A DNA stretch of 64,000 nucleotides, from the NCBI RefSeq assembly GCF_026210795.1, contig NC_089457.1, positions 2,790,001 through 2,854,000 of the forward strand, given 5' to 3'. Below the pieces are notes generated by a model, which was not told the origin of the DNA, ran no database searches, and worked only from the letters and a program-made list of their open reading frames with translations. The position numbers and the translations under genes are program-made. This document shows positions 1 through 13,755 of the stretch, piece after piece. Position 1 is the first letter of the stretch. The number at the start of each line of letters is the position of its first letter. Source of the DNA: Rhizophagus irregularis (taxonomy: Eukaryota; Glomeromycota; Glomeromycetes; Glomerales; Glomeraceae).

Positions 1-58
1 GGCCGTGATACGGGTACTTATAATAACCTAACCGTTTTATGATTTATTATTTAATTAG

Positions 59-668
59 ATATTTATATTCAGGATCTTTTAACCTAGTATCAAAAGATAT
101 TAACTTTATTTTGGACATGCTCGTTATTTCTGAATTCATTAATCTTATAATCCTCATTAATGTTCTTCAAAAATACTTAGTTGAAAAAAGAAAAAAAGAA
201 CTAGACAACTATTTTAGTATCGTTCACAAAACTTGTTCTAAATGCCAATCTTTCGAAGAGTTACGAACTTACTGTGATAAAACTGCTCAATTATATCCCA
301 CCACTATTTTTAAAGCTGATGATTTCACTACTTTAGATAAAGATTTATTAATTTTTATTCTTGAAAATAAGAAAAATAAATTATATGACATTCAAAAATG
401 GGATTATATCATTAAATGGGGTATAGCTCAAAATTCTTCGCCCCTTCCTGAAATCTCTTCTTCCTCCTCTTCAATTCATAATACATCATTATGGTCAAAA
501 GCAAATTTTAGAGATTTATCAGTTACTCTTAAACCAATTATTGGTCTTATAGATTTTAAAAAAATCTCTTCAAAAGATTTTTGTAACAAAGTTAAACCTT
601 TTAAAAAAATTTTTGAAAAAACTTATTATGATGAATTACTTGTTTCTCAATTAGGTGGTGATAATTAA
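59..668 (+). CDS. BTB-BACK protein, 3' exon only (partial at window edge)
   Basis: The frame opens just after a TTAG acceptor at about 55-58 with Arg/Lys-Tyr-Leu-Tyr-Ser-Gly, the same point at which exon 2 of the three complete BTB genes at 42902-48427 begins. The first exon with most of the BTB fold should therefore lie left of the window. The remaining ~200 residues match the end of BTB plus a BACK-like helical region; WDYIIKWGIAQ aligns with WDKLIEWAIAQ in the paralogues, and FCNKVKPFKKIFEK with their FSHKVKPFRDIF. The frame then stops at TAA 666-668, so the TLDc domain of the full-length paralogues is absent. It may be a natural BTB-BACK protein or a truncated TLDc member. BTB-BACK proteins usually act as Cullin-3 adaptors; that role is inferred from the family. 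Confidence 0.7.
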
Positions 669-1404
669 GAAATTTAAATTATTCAGTGATTAGAATCAAG
701 TAAAAGATAATTATTTGTTAAATATACCTGTAATTTATTTTATTATAACTTCCATTTTTGAAATTTAAATAAATCTGATTAATTTATTAGTTATATGTCG
801 CATTCATTCTTCATATTACACATCACATAATCGTATATCCCTTGTAGGTTGACATTTCAATAAGGCCAGGCCAATGGGATTTTTCTGTTTAACAAGAGTT
901 TTTATTGAAAAGGAGGGGGAGGGGTTAAAAATAATTTACAAAATTTTTTAAAAATTAGATTTCCACAGTGGGGGGGGGGGATTTAAAAAAATTGATAAAT
1001 TTTTGCTTTTTTTCTATCTGGCGCAGCGTACATTACCGTGTATTTCGTTCTTAGTAGCGCCTATCATTATTTTATAAAGCGTATATAAAATAGGATGCGC
1101 ATATGAATTTTATTGATCTGATGTGCGCTTTGCATTTCATGAGCAAGGAATAAAAAATTAAATTAGACACTCAATTTGAATATTTGTAAAAGAGATTAAA
1201 AGGATGAACGTTTTCACCCTTCCTACACACTTTTCTTTATTATGATAACCTGAAAATCAATTTTCTTTCGCTGTATATTACACGTTCAAAAAAAAAATCT
1301 TTCATGCTGACAAATGTAGTACTGTACGACAGTTAGCAATCATTAAATTATCGCTCTTTCCTTTCCAGATTCCTTTTTCCTTGTAAACAATTTTATTCAG
1401 AAGA
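669..1404. other. Intergenic region upstream of phospholipase D
   Basis: No gene is supported here. It holds purine-rich patches around 905-925, a run of ten G at about 969-978, and AT-rich sequence with a pyrimidine-rich stretch (about 1351-1382) just before the phospholipase D start codon. Confidence 0.6.
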
Positions 1405-4400
1405 ATGGCTGATTCTGTGAATTCTGGCGAAACTGATACTGAAAATTCACATCACAATGTACCTCAGCGGCAACCATCTAAGTTAAATGTCTTGTTATCC
1501 AAGAATCGTTCCCAGCAAGCTCAAAATAAAAGACCATTGCCGAGACGACAATCATCTTATAGACCAAAACTAATTTCTTTGGGCCCTTCAGAAAGTCAAT
1601 TATCAGCTCCATATATTGAAGAAGTACAACCTGAACGACCTCAATATGTAAGAAATCCGACAGCTGATCAAACATTGGATGCATCGGATACTGCTTTATT
1701 AAACCCTCCCCAAGGTAAATAAATAATGATACTATATTTGTCTTCTAATAAGTTTGAGCAAAAAAAAAAAAATAATAATTTAATTTTAATTAAAGTTCCA
1801 GAAGCACAATCAAATCGTTCAACTTCTTTACGTGATTATTTTAGAAAAGTGCGTCTGTTAAATACAATAAATAGAATACTCACTCATAATGAGGGTGAAC
1901 ATTTAAAAGATACTGAAAATTTTGAAACAGTCGTTTTTTCAAGTCCATTTGACGTACCCTATTTATGGGCAAAAACAGATTATAAAGGACGTAAAGCAGT
2001 ATGTAAAAGTTTTTTTTTTTTAAAATTGAAAATCGAAAAGGGATTATAAATTTAGTTTTTTTTTTAATATTTAATTTAGCCACCTGTACTATTTAGTGCT
2101 CTCAAGGTTCGAAACAATTTGATCCGTTTTTGTTTTTATTTCCTTTTTTAATAAATAATAATTTAATTAATTATAATTTATTATATAGCTTGCTGTTACG
2201 GACTCATATCATGATGAAAAGAATTATAATTTGCAAAATGTTTTTAGAATAGAATTGGAGTATGGTGATGTTAAGTGGGTCATTAATAGATCAGGATTCG
2301 ATTTCGCTTCACTTTACGTTAGTTTAAAGAAAGAAATAAATTTACCGCATATTCCAAGATTACCGACAGGTCTTGCTAATTGGTTTAAATCATTGATTCG
2401 AAAAACTCAACTAGATAACCAAGCTAGAAATCAAACAACTGTTTTACAAAGAAGGAAAGATTTGGAAAATTATTTAATTCAATTATTAAGAGCATTGAAA
2501 TTTAGTGTCGCTTATGAACTTTATGAGTTCTTGGAACTTAGTGCCGTTTCAATTACAAGTGATATGGGATGGAAGGGAAAGGAATGTCATTTAAATAATA
2601 AAGTTGAAAGATTTAAAACACCAATATGTTCTTTTAGAAATTCGAATGAGAAATGGGTTAAAGAATGGGTTATAGTTCGTGATTCGTATCCTTTAAATAT
2701 ATAATCGATCTTTTATTTATTTTTATTTTTTGTACTTTTGATTCTTAACTAATTTTATAATCATTTTACAGTTATATAGCCTTTTGTTCAGATATAAGTT
2801 CGACTATACCAACTGATGTTTTTCTGATGGATAAATTTTTTAAATGTGATAAAATGGATTTTCAAGGATTAGATCGTGTGCTAAAAATTCATGATCACGT
2901 AGATATTGAAAATAGTTCACGTAGAATAGAAATGAAGGGTGACAACCGAACTTTAAGTGAATTCTTGGAAAGTATTGAAAAAGTTAAACGATCCTCTCCT
3001 TGGGTCAGGCAACACCGTTTTGATTCATATGCACCTATAAGAGAAAATGCAAAGGTGAAATGGTATGTTGACGGTAAAAATTATTTCTTCGCTGTGTCAC
3101 AAGCTATTATGGCGGCAAAATTAGAAATTTATATTGAAGATTGGTGGTTATCACCGGAGTTGGTTAGTATCAGAAAAAATATATATAATTTTTTTTTCTT
3201 TTTTGTAATTTTAATTATTTCATTCTTTTTGACTTGATCCGTTATAATTTAGTATCTTCGTAGGCCCCCTTCAAAAAATGAAAAATATAGATTGGATAAT
3301 TTACTTAAAAAGAAAGCCGAGGAAGGTGTTATGATTTATATTATCGTGTATAAGGAAGTTAAATTAGCTTTAACTTTGGATTCATGGCACACTAAAACTT
3401 GCCTTCAACATCTTCATCCTAATATAAGAGGTACGTGAATATTTAAAAAAAGAGGCAAAAAAATGGTTTCTTCTGTTGAAGCAAAATTCATATTTATAAA
3501 TTTTTTAGTTCAAAGACATCCAGATCATGGTCCTGATGGGACAGTGTTTTGGGCTGTAAGATATCAATTTATGATACTTTTTTTTTGAATCTTAATAAGC
3601 AAAATATGATGCAATATTAATAATATTTTTAATCATTTTTAATTTTTTATTCTCTTATAGCACCATGAGGTAAATTAAACTATACTGTATTAGGTCGATT
3701 TGATAAATTTTTAATAGATAAAATTTTTTTCATATTTAGAAAATGTTGATTATTGATTGCAAAATAGCCTTTATTGGAGGGCTGGATTTGTGTTTTGGAC
3801 GGTACGATACTCATCAACATGAATTGGTGGACTTTGATCCTCATAGTGATAATCCATCAATATGGCCAGGACAAGATTATTCAAATCCGAGAGTGAAAGA
3901 TTTTAATAATGGTGAGATTTTGATTCAAATTTAAAAGAATTTTTTTTAAGTCTTCATGATCGATCATCCTGACATATATAATTGTTCCTTTAAAATTTTT
4001 TAGTCTCTGATTACAATGCTGAAATAGTTGATAAATCACGGGTTCCTCGTATGCCATGGCATGACGTTTCAATTGGTGTTGTTGGCCACCCAGCACGTGA
4101 TATTGCTAGACATTTTATACAAAGATGGAATTTTATAAAGGAAGAGAAAGCTTTTGAACGTGAAAGCATCCCTTTCCTAATGCCAAAAGGTGAGTATGTT
4201 AGCACTAGGGATGAAAGTAAATTCTTTGGCACCTGTAACATTCAACTCTTACGAAGTAGTGCTTCTTGGAGTAGCGGAATTGAATTGGAGGTTCGCAATT
4301 TTTTAAGAAAGTGAAATTATATTTGACCTTATTTAAATCAAATTTTTTTTATGTATAATAGAATTCGATTTATAATGCATATTGCCATTTGATTCGATCG

Positions 4401-6228
4401 TCTGAACACTTTATATATATCGAAAATCAATTTTTTAGTAAGTTTTTCTTTTTAAATAATATATTAATTTTAATGAAATATATATATTTATATTTTTCTT
4501 CTTTGATCAGTTACTGCATCAGAAAAAGATCCTGATCATGAGATCAAAAACAGGATCGGTGAGGTATTTGATAAACAATATTTTAACATTACCGTTACTG
4601 ATATCCTTTAATCATATTATCTTTTTAATTATATTATTTCTTTTAATTAGTTTATTGTTGAACGAATAAAAAAAGCGCACGAAAACAATGAAAAGTTTCG
4701 CATTATTGTCGTAATGCCATTATTACCAGCATTTGAAGCTGATTTGCACTCTAAAGATGCTGGAACAATTCGGTAAGGTTAAATAATAAATAAATTATTT
4801 GTAAGTTCAATTATTAATTTTTTTTTAATATATTTTTAGTATGATAATGCATTGGCAATATCTTTCAATATCTCGTGGTGGAAAATCTATATTGGAGAAA
4901 ATTTCGGAAGCTGGCATTAATCCTGAAAATTATATTTCATTTTTTGCTTTACGAGGTCATGGCAAAATTCGTCACAGTGAAAACCGTGATAAAAAAACTT
5001 CAAACTCTACTGATGGAAATGATGGCTCTCAAAATGTTAATAATGTTATCAATGGTTCAAAAGATTCTATTAATAATAGTGGAAAAACATCATCGATAGA
5101 GAATAATAAATCACAAGAAGTAAGACAAAGTCATCCTTCAGAAACTACTGTAGATTCATTTTCAGATGAAAGACCACAATATATCTCGAATGTAAATGAA
5201 AGAATAGGCGGAGAACCAGTCTTACCTGATAGTATCAAACAAATGGATCCCAAACATATTTTTGTTACCGAGGAAATTTACATACATAGTAAATTAATGA
5301 TTGTAGATGATAGATTTGTAATATGCGGATCTGGTAAATTGAGATTCGAACGTGCATTGCTTTCTACTACTTTATAATAATGTTAATGTTTAAACGTTTT
5401 ATTTATTTATGTAGCAAACTTAAATGATAGATCACAACTTGGAAATCGTGATTCAGAAATTGCAATTATTGTCGAAGATAAAGAAACTATTGATACATTT
5501 ATGAATGGTAAAAAGGTAATCGAAAGAATTAAAATTTTATAATCTATTTATTTTATCCAAATGTTTTAGTGCGTAACAATTTTTTTTTTTTCACTTATTT
5601 AATTTAAAAGTATAAAGCAAGTAAGTTTGCCTACACATTAAGAAGTAATTTATTCAAAGAACACCTTGGTTTACTAGAAACACAAGACCATAGTACTATG
5701 ACCGAAAGTTGTTTACCTCCTTTAAATCCCGAGGCTTTATTTGAATTATTATATGAAAAAGATGAAACAGCAACCTCTTTGTTAGACGCTCAAACGAATG
5801 AGATTAAAAAATGCTCTACAGAAGAATTAGTATTTATGGATCCTTTGTCAGACGAATTTTATAATTATTGGTCACAAATTGCACAAAATAATACTGAAAC
5901 TTACAGGTCTTTATTTAGATGTGTACCAGATGACAATGGTAAGTAAAATAAAATAATTCTTATTATGTTATAATTGTTTTTTATTTTAAAGTTAATTAAT
6001 TTCTCTGATTTTTGTTAAGTTGCTGATTGGGAACAATATAAAGAGTTCGTACCCGATCCTACAAAAATGTTTATAGGACATGTAGCAAATCCTAATGCTT
6101 CTGTCGAAGAAATTAAAAGGAAATTAAGTAATATAAGAGGACATCTAGTACAATTTCCAACGCAATTTTTAAAAAATGAACATTTGATGGGTGGAATGAT
6201 TTCAAATGCTGTTGAAATATTTACATAG
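1405..6228 (+). CDS. PLD1: Phospholipase D, PX-PH type (16 exons, 1158 aa)
   Basis: Hydrolyses phosphatidylcholine to phosphatidic acid and choline at membranes (PLD1/Spo14 family knowledge). Exons read from GT-AG sites: 1405-1714, 1796-1998, 2189-2685, 2772-3162, 3253-3430, 3509-3555, 3661-3669, 3740-3911, 4004-4290, 4362-4437, 4511-4563, 4651-4772, 4840-5333, 5415-5515, 5611-5938, 6020-6228. They sum to 3477 nt and stay in frame. Domain order: a disordered basic N-terminus (1-100), a PX domain (about 120-275), a PH-like region (about 285-400), and two PLD halves. The first catalytic motif is HEKMLIID (H544, K546, D551), followed by [11 protein letters not shown]. The second is HSKLMIVDD (H921, K923, D928), followed by [20 protein letters not shown] low-complexity insert of about 90 residues (roughly 825-910) precedes the second motif. 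The C-terminus does not end in the Thr typical of animal PLD1 but in IFT. All catalytic residues are present, so it should be active. Confidence 0.95.
3661..3669 (+). other. 9-nt microexon coding His-His-Glu of the first HKD motif
   Basis: The preceding exon ends in phase 0 at 3555 (GCT, then gtaaga). The next homologous residues, CAC CAT GAG, sit alone between TTATAG (ending at 3660) and GTAAAT (from 3670). Translation resumes at AAA ATG TTG at 3740 after TTTAG. The tiny exon supplies the HHE of HHEKMLIID, so its skipping would remove the catalytic histidine without changing the frame. Confidence 0.85.
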
Positions 6229-7960
6229 AAATTATTATATGTTAATTACTTCTTTGATTCAGCGAATCAATTAATAATTCTATAACTATTATTCTATTTT
6301 TTTTTTTTAGTTCTCTAATTATTTGTTTAATTAATATACTTAGTTTAATAAATGCACTTAGTCATTTATAATTCTAAATCATTTCTTCAAGTATTTTAAG
6401 TATTTAAAAGTCAAGATCTGCGTTATTTTACAATTCGTAAATAGTTCCCATGAGGTTCCTGACGGGATCATCAAACCACTTGCAAAGGTGTATTCTTTTT
6501 AGGTTAGATCTGCTTGGACAAAATAGGAAAAATTTTAATTAGGTCTTAACAGTTAAATTTTAGAGTTAAATCAATTGTATTCCTAACCCTTTTCGGCTGG
6601 CTCTATTTAGACTATGTACGCATATTTATACCTCTTGAAGAAAAATTTGATTTCCAATCATTTCAATATTATATCATTTTACTATTGTAAGTAGGGCTAT
6701 AGCGCAAACGACAAGTGTAAATTATGCCTAAATGACAAAAAAAAAAAAATTCGAGTCCATATGAAATTTTTGAAGCTTCATGAGAATGGAATTTGGGAGG
6801 CTCTTTTTTTTCAAAACTATGTTTCGTTTTTAAAATCTTTCTTTTTGTGTATTTATACGAACGAAATATTCTAACGAAAAAACAATTTAATATAGTGCCA
6901 CTACAATTTGTTACATACGCGAATTTAGTGAATACCTTACCTAAGAATTAATGGTGAAAGAGATCATGAATGTTTTGATTTTGATCACGATGTTGTTTTG
7001 GAATATCAAAAGTTAACTGACATTTCTAATACAAATTCTCACCTGTTTTCATGATTAGTATTCTTAACTTGTAATCCTTATCTTTAGACATGAATAAATA
7101 AAATATTACATCAACTTTGATGCATATATCGAATATTAAAATTTGAATTTATATTGCTAAATTAATTAATCTGGCTTAACAATTTTACTTTTCATGTTTA
7201 TCTTATATTAAAAATCACTAATGATCCGTAACCTGATTGAAATCATAAATAAAAAATTTTCCTTATAAATTCTATTCCCTTTTTCCTAATCTTTTCCTTA
7301 ACTATTATTTTATTATTTTTTTGGTTTATATAATATTATGCATCTTGCTTAAGACTTATAGTTTAAGTTGTTGCCTATGAAGCATCAAGTATTACGTACT
7401 GTAGAAAATTAGAACCAATTCTTTTCATTTTTTTTTAGATTAGATTATATATTCTTTTGATAATGAGTATAGTTCAATACCTAGATTTGGATATATCATT
7501 GGAAGTAGAAAGTTTAAAAGTCTCGATCTGTTGTTTCAAGTATATCGGTTATACAAAAATTAATCAAATACGGTCAATCGTACGACCGAAAAATCATTAA
7601 TTCACCTTTTTATAAAATAAATACTGGAGAATAATCACTTTTTCATGTACTGATATTTTTAATTTTTCACTCTGTCATAAAAGTGCATTCAGTAGGGTTG
7701 TAAACTATATACAATTAAAATAGAAAAAAAATCTCAAATTTCTTTATCTTATCACTTACATACATTAATATTTATAATACAATCGAAATGTATAATTGAT
7801 TGCGTTACGTTTCCGGTTTGAAGTTTATAAAAAAGACAATGATAATAATAAATTTTCGAAATTGATAATAAAAAAATTCAATTTGAGGAATTAAAAGTTG
7901 GACAACTCTCGTGAAGTTTATTCTCGTAAAAGAATGAAGATTCTGACAGACTGAATTTTA
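6229..7960. other. Intergenic region
   Basis: AT-rich sequence after the phospholipase D stop codon, with no reading frame that resembles a known family on either strand. No tRNA-like cloverleaf was recognised. Confidence 0.6.
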
Positions 7961-8220
7961 GGTAGGTTGACGTCGATGAAAGTAAGCTTAATCCTTGTTC
8001 TATTGAAGACGATGTTAAAAAAACTGAAGGCGAGACTATGAAACTTCAATACAAGTTTGAAAGATATTTTCAAGCTGATTATGAACCTACGGAGAATAAA
8101 ATTCACATCATTACTGTCATTGTAATTACAGCCACCTCCCAATGTTTTACCTCTCGAACAAGAAATTTGGCTTCCGGAAAATTCACACGTGTGAGAAGGA
8201 GCACCACGAATTCGCCATTG
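7961..8220 (+). pseudogene. Crinkler (CRN) N-terminal relic
   Basis: The frame VDVDES...IEDDVKKTEGETMK aligns with the second N-terminal block of the Crinkler locus at 11495-11690 (LWKLTVDEER...STEDDITQ...GEEMK), which is the conserved header region of Crinkler-type proteins. An in-frame TAG directly precedes the VDVDES block, and no upstream header segment was found, so this is a broken remnant. Immediately downstream (about 8136-8168) a block of ~33 nt is almost identical to 11702-11735 of the second locus. Crinklers are nuclear-acting proteins known from oomycetes and mycorrhizal fungi; no function is claimed for this relic. Confidence 0.6.
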
Positions 8221-8454
8221 ATCCGGCAGATATTTACACACGGACAAATGGGTATGTGAAGAATCATGATCTACACTCATTTTTTCCATAATTCAGTTAT
8301 TTGACAGGCGTGCTGGCCTTGTCTACCTTTGCGGAGAGCTATCTATTTATATTTATCGCGGAAAACTTGATGAAACTCGAATAAGTATAAGATTTCATCT
8401 ATTTCATCATAGATAATCTTTATTTGAAAACAAGTCATTCCTGAAATTTACAAG

Positions 8455-8787
8455 TTGATCCAGTCCTCAGACGTAGTAATAACTCTAGACATTCTCAAAT
8501 CCTTCATTAAAGAAATGACTGTTCCACAAGAGAGTGTATATGATACCAAAATGTGTAGGATCCTGGTATTAAAGTCTTATCAGGTCACTAATCAACGGCA
8601 CTTGGTGGAGTTGGTGAAAAAGATGAACATTTATTACTGCGATATAATAATAAAAAGTCCCTCTCAAGCAATTATTCTAGAGTTATTAACGACCATTAAA
8701 AAATTTAGATCTTGGGCGCTTGAATATATACTAGATAAACTATCTGCAAAAGAAATCTGAATAGGTGTAAAGATTATGCAACCATGA
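8455..8787 (+). pseudogene. Possible Crinkler C-terminal (nuclease-like) relic
   Basis: The open frame of ~100 codons contains CDIIIKSPSQAIILELLTT and ends ...LDKLSAKEI before TGA at 8758-8760. In Crinkler-like and related fungal proteins a PD-(D/E)XK-like fold carries IIIK-x-P...(I/V)LELLAT followed by a helix and a tryptophan. Here the codon after KEI is TGA, one base from TGG, and the frame continues for eight more codons to the next stop. It probably belongs to the same decayed locus as 7961-8220. Resemblance is by eye and moderate; an unrelated short gene is possible. Confidence 0.35.
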
Positions 8788-11284
8788 CACCTTATTATTC
8801 ACCTAATGATGAAGAATCTCACATTATACATTTCTTGCATTAATAATAAACAGATTATAAACTATTCTTTATTGGTTTCATCTTGTAAAAATTTATATTT
8901 GAAATGTATTAAATGATAAAGAAATGAAACTGAATTGTCATTTAAATATTTATACACTGTTCAGATTTATAGTGAAGCAAAAATTGTAGGCGAAATATGC
9001 TATGCTTTCAAGAGAACAGATCCTAGGCCAATAATGCGAGTCTCTGCATCATATTATTTCTTTGATTTCTCACGTTTCCGGAAAACGCTAATATTGCTAA
9101 CTATGAGATTCTCACACCATCGATAATCAGATTTCCAAAATAAATCATCCCACCCACTACCCATATTTACAAATTTTCGCCAAAAGTTTAAGTTCCACAA
9201 GAGAACTTTTTCAATATGGAATAATTCAAATTTACAGCATAAATTCCTAAGATAAATGATGCAATACCTCCGATTCATTATTACATTTTATTTACCATAT
9301 TGTAAACTTTCATTACTATATAAAATGTTTGCGTAGTATTTAATGAAATCGAATAGGTTTACGGTTAGAGATAGAATAGATTGGATAGATTGAATGGACT
9401 CACAATAAACAGCTAACGATAATTATACTCCCTCTCCTTAAATTCACTTCTCAAATTACTAGTTTAGCTGGTACCGGCCTTTCATCAAAAAAACATACAT
9501 AAATCAAAATACAAACAGTATGCGTTTATTTGTCGACTCACAAGTCAATAATAAACTTTATGATATTAAGGGTGAATGCGAATAAAATAAAGAATAACCA
9601 TTTGCCAACTACTATTAATCACAAGTAATACAAATCAACTTGAATTTAATCTTTATAATTCAATAATGGTAATAGACCAACTTGATTTTACCTATTATCG
9701 AGCAATTTCAATGCACATTGGTATTTAATCAGTTTTACGAAGATATATATATATGTATATTATTAACTTGGTGGAAAGATTACTATTTACAATAAATTGT
9801 AATGCATAAAGAAGATTTTATTACGGAATCTTGAAAAACTTTTAGCTCGGTTGAAAATGCTGTTACAAGATATATTCTTACCTGGTCTAGAGTCCGTTTA
9901 TCATAATCATTTTTATTCTTAATAGAATAGCATTATAAAGAAATATTTCTTTTCGTTTTAACAAATTTAATACAGTTTCCGAAAAAAGAAAGAGTATCTT
10001 TTGTAACTTCTTTCTATTGTTCCACGATATAAAGTACAGTACAATCTTTGAGCGATTTTTTAGTTCTTCATTATGTTGAAACAGGGCTTCTTCATTATCA
10101 AGGTCTATGTCCAGGTTGTTGACTTCTAAAGCCTAAAGGCTCACAAGAGATGAATTTCAATGTTCAAATTATTATAAAAATCATGGACAACATCCACATT
10201 TAAAAAAAAATGCTAAGACAATTAGCGTTATAATCTTAATATATAAAGTCATATATGTATCGCATACGTTTTGTATACTTTACTATCACATTACTCCACA
10301 CCCAAGCTGTAATACTATTAACTGACTTTACACAAAAACATTATTCGCTTAAATCAGCTGACGATAGAATCAATAAATTAATTTATTTCAATAATATGTG
10401 CTAGTGATAGTGACAGGATCACCAAACTTTTATTATAATAAAATATTACTTTTAGTATATCGATTATATATAAGCTCACGTATTATATTGTTTGGTATAT
10501 AGCATAAGCGCATGCTGTAATTTCGTTTTATAAAGTGAAATGTTTTTATGCTAATACGTAAGGACTACATTTGTTTTTTGCTTGTCTTTACTATTTATAC
10601 TAACACATTATTGATTATCCCAACGTTCCATGATCCGGCTTAATAACCGATATTCTGGATAATATAAAACGGTCATCAGTTACATGAGATAATTGAGATA
10701 TGCAGTGACGGAAAATAAATCAACAGAACATTAAACTTACGTCGAAAATTTATGTTGTTTGCATTCCATGATTCTAGTAAGACCCTCAGAAATCTGTACA
10801 AGAAAATATCATTTGTTTGCAAATCCTGGAATCGTTTTCTTTGCACAACACAACTGAAAAAGTATATTTCATTCATACCTTATTAGTGTAAGTCTCGTCC
10901 GGAACTTCTTTCAAACTGTGATACGAGAAAATAGTACAACGGTTGGTTACTGTGCTATATTAATTTATTGGTTTGTGTTGCAAGTAAAAAAAGCCACACT
11001 GGGACCACTAAAAATTACGTAATTTTTTTTAATAAATACGTTGGATCAAAATCTAATGAGTAATGATAAAACTGTATTAATCATTGTTTTTTTTGTGTAG
11101 TGACTTCACTGATTTTTTACTATGTTTATTAATTCTGTCGGAATATCTATATTATTTGCTGTATCAAGAGTATTATTATGTTACGATGTATTCAGAAAAG
11201 TATATATACCTCACCTTTTCAACCTTAAACTTTTCTTTAAACTTTCTCTTAAATATTTTATCACTTTTATAACTTTTTATAGCG
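8788..11284. other. Intergenic region with one repeated fragment
   Basis: No gene is supported. About 9040-9120 resembles 14390-14500 (shared TCATATTATTTCTTTG and, further on, a similar CTAACTA-GAGA stretch), so both Crinkler relics are followed by copies of the same diverged sequence. The remaining ~2 kb is AT-rich with scattered short frames in every direction and no recognisable motif. Confidence 0.5.
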
Positions 11285-13755
11285 ATGGATATGTCATTTA
11301 ATCTTCACGTACTTAAAAGCGACAGTTGTGATCTCCTTACGGTTGACATTTACAAAAAAAAAGATGAGGATGAAGATATATACGTCGAATTGGATAATAA
11401 AAAGTACTACTTAAATTCACTCAAAGTTAAACACCTCAGGGACTATGTCTGTCGTATTAACGGAGTTGGTGATTCCGACAAAAAAAATGTGTAACTTTGG
11501 AAACTTACTGTCGATGAAGAAAGGATTGAAAACGAAAATATTTCTACTGAAGATGACATTACACAAAAACTTAGTGGGGAAGAAATGAAAATTCGAACCT
11601 TATTTAAGACACATTTTAAAGATGAATTGAGTAAATTAGAACGTGATAAAGATTATGAACTTGTAAGTTCCATCATCACCATCATCCCCGACGGTAAGTG
11701 TCTCCCAACGTTTTACCTCTCGAACAAGAAATTTGCAGTAACAAAATATCGATTTGGTCTGATCTCTTTTTTTTCGCGTTAAAGCAGGTCCCTCTCAGCA
11801 AGGCGTTCCACAAGGTACAGACAATATCTTTTTTCGTAACCAGCTAAAAGATTTATTGATAATAATATTCATTTTATTACCACTCATAAATAACTTTTCA
11901 GTGACGCTTCCCGAACCTAATGAAATATTCGAAAACTTTCTCAAAAGCGAACACAGACAATTCCTTAACAAGTTCATAGAAAATAATGATGCATTGCCAT
12001 CATATGATTCAGGAATGTCATCTCTTAAAACAAGTGTACCTGCTACTTCTTCGGGTGATCGTCCTTCGCTCTTATTACATAATCTCCCCGGAGATGATCA
12101 TAAACATGAGCCAATTACCCGGGTTTTAGGGGTTCAGTCTGCAATTGCAAAAGCAAAAGTAAAGAACAACATATTATTTTTTTAGGAACATCTGGATGCG
12201 GGAAAACAAGGACCTGTTACGAGTTACTCTGTGAGAACTGGGGCCTTATTTTGTCGCATCAAAACAAGGGAACGGAGGTTCGGCTGATATTGAGAAAATC
12301 AGCAGTGTTTTTGACGAGAGACAACACAAGACTTTGAAAAAAACCGTGTAATTACAGTAGGAATCGTACGCTGTGCAATACTCGCCCGACTTCTTATATT
12401 ACGCTATTGTATGAAAAACGCATCAACATTCAATAAACAGCGTTGGCTCCTAATCCAAGTTTGTCAAAATATCTTTGAAAGATGTATAGTTATGATGATG
12501 ATATATTCCGTGTCCTCATGTTGAAACTCATCGCTTGCCCACCATCATCTGTAACAGCACTCATTATTGAGATATATATGGAATTTGATAAGGAAACGTT
12601 TATCATTATTCTTGACGAAATTCAAGTCCTCGAAACGGTAGATAAAGGAAAGTTTAGATCACGAACAAATGAACAAGAGGAGCGTTCACTCTTGTCTCCT
12701 TTAGTTCAGGCAATGAGAGAACCAGCATCATCGGTTAGCGACAATCGTTATTTCATTCCATGTGGTACTGGGCTTGGAATTCTTTCTCTTGAGGATGTCC
12801 TTAATTGAGGAATTTTAAAACCGGAAACTGATTTACTTAAATTCACGGAGTTAGAGAATGGCAGAACATTGATAATGTGAAGAATTACATTAGTAAACTA
12901 GTGGAATTAACAGATCATGATTATAACTATCTTTATAATTATTTTCATGGACGGTTTCGCCCAATTGTCACTTGTGTAGAGGAGATTATCATGGGCGAAT
13001 CCGTTAATAATGTTGTTGAAGAAAATTGGAATCTATTGACGAAACATAAAACCAGCAAACAATCATTATATAAACAGCTATCCTATATCATTGAGAGGGA
13101 GCGTGCTGATCATGTGAAGTCAATAAATGTTCTTAATTTGTATAAAAGAGTAGCGCTTGCCTACTTTTATTCTGGATCGCCATTCTTGTTCTCTAATATT
13201 GATCAAATGTCAATTGTTGAAAGTGGTTTTGGGCGTCTCCGGTTTGTAGATCCACCAACTAAATCTGATTTAAAGAAAATGTGCGATGATGATAACACGT
13301 TGAAAATCTCAATGTGGATACAGAATCAATGTTTCCTGCACGTGCAGGAAAAAATTCTTTATGTTGATGAGCCCTTTGCCATTAATACTTTATTCAACTT
13401 CTTTGAGAATAATAAGGAATTATCAGATGAAATTCTTGAAATAATGTCTATAGTCAATAATCCAAGTGCATGCGGTACGCTATGGCAAACGTACAGTACT
13501 TACTAAAGAATTTGAGCAAATGTTTAATGGTAAAGTTGATGTTTATAAGATGCCAATATTTTCTGAGATTGCTAAGAAATATGAATTACCTGCTTTTTCC
13601 GAAAATTGTTAAATCCTTTAACGAGAATATACCACTAATTAAAAATGCAATAACATCAGGTTACACATTGGATGAGTTCTTTACTGAATCACCTGAAGTT
13701 CCAGTCTTTTTTCAGATAAAATTGCGTTATTCAGTTAAAACGCTTGCGGGGGCGC

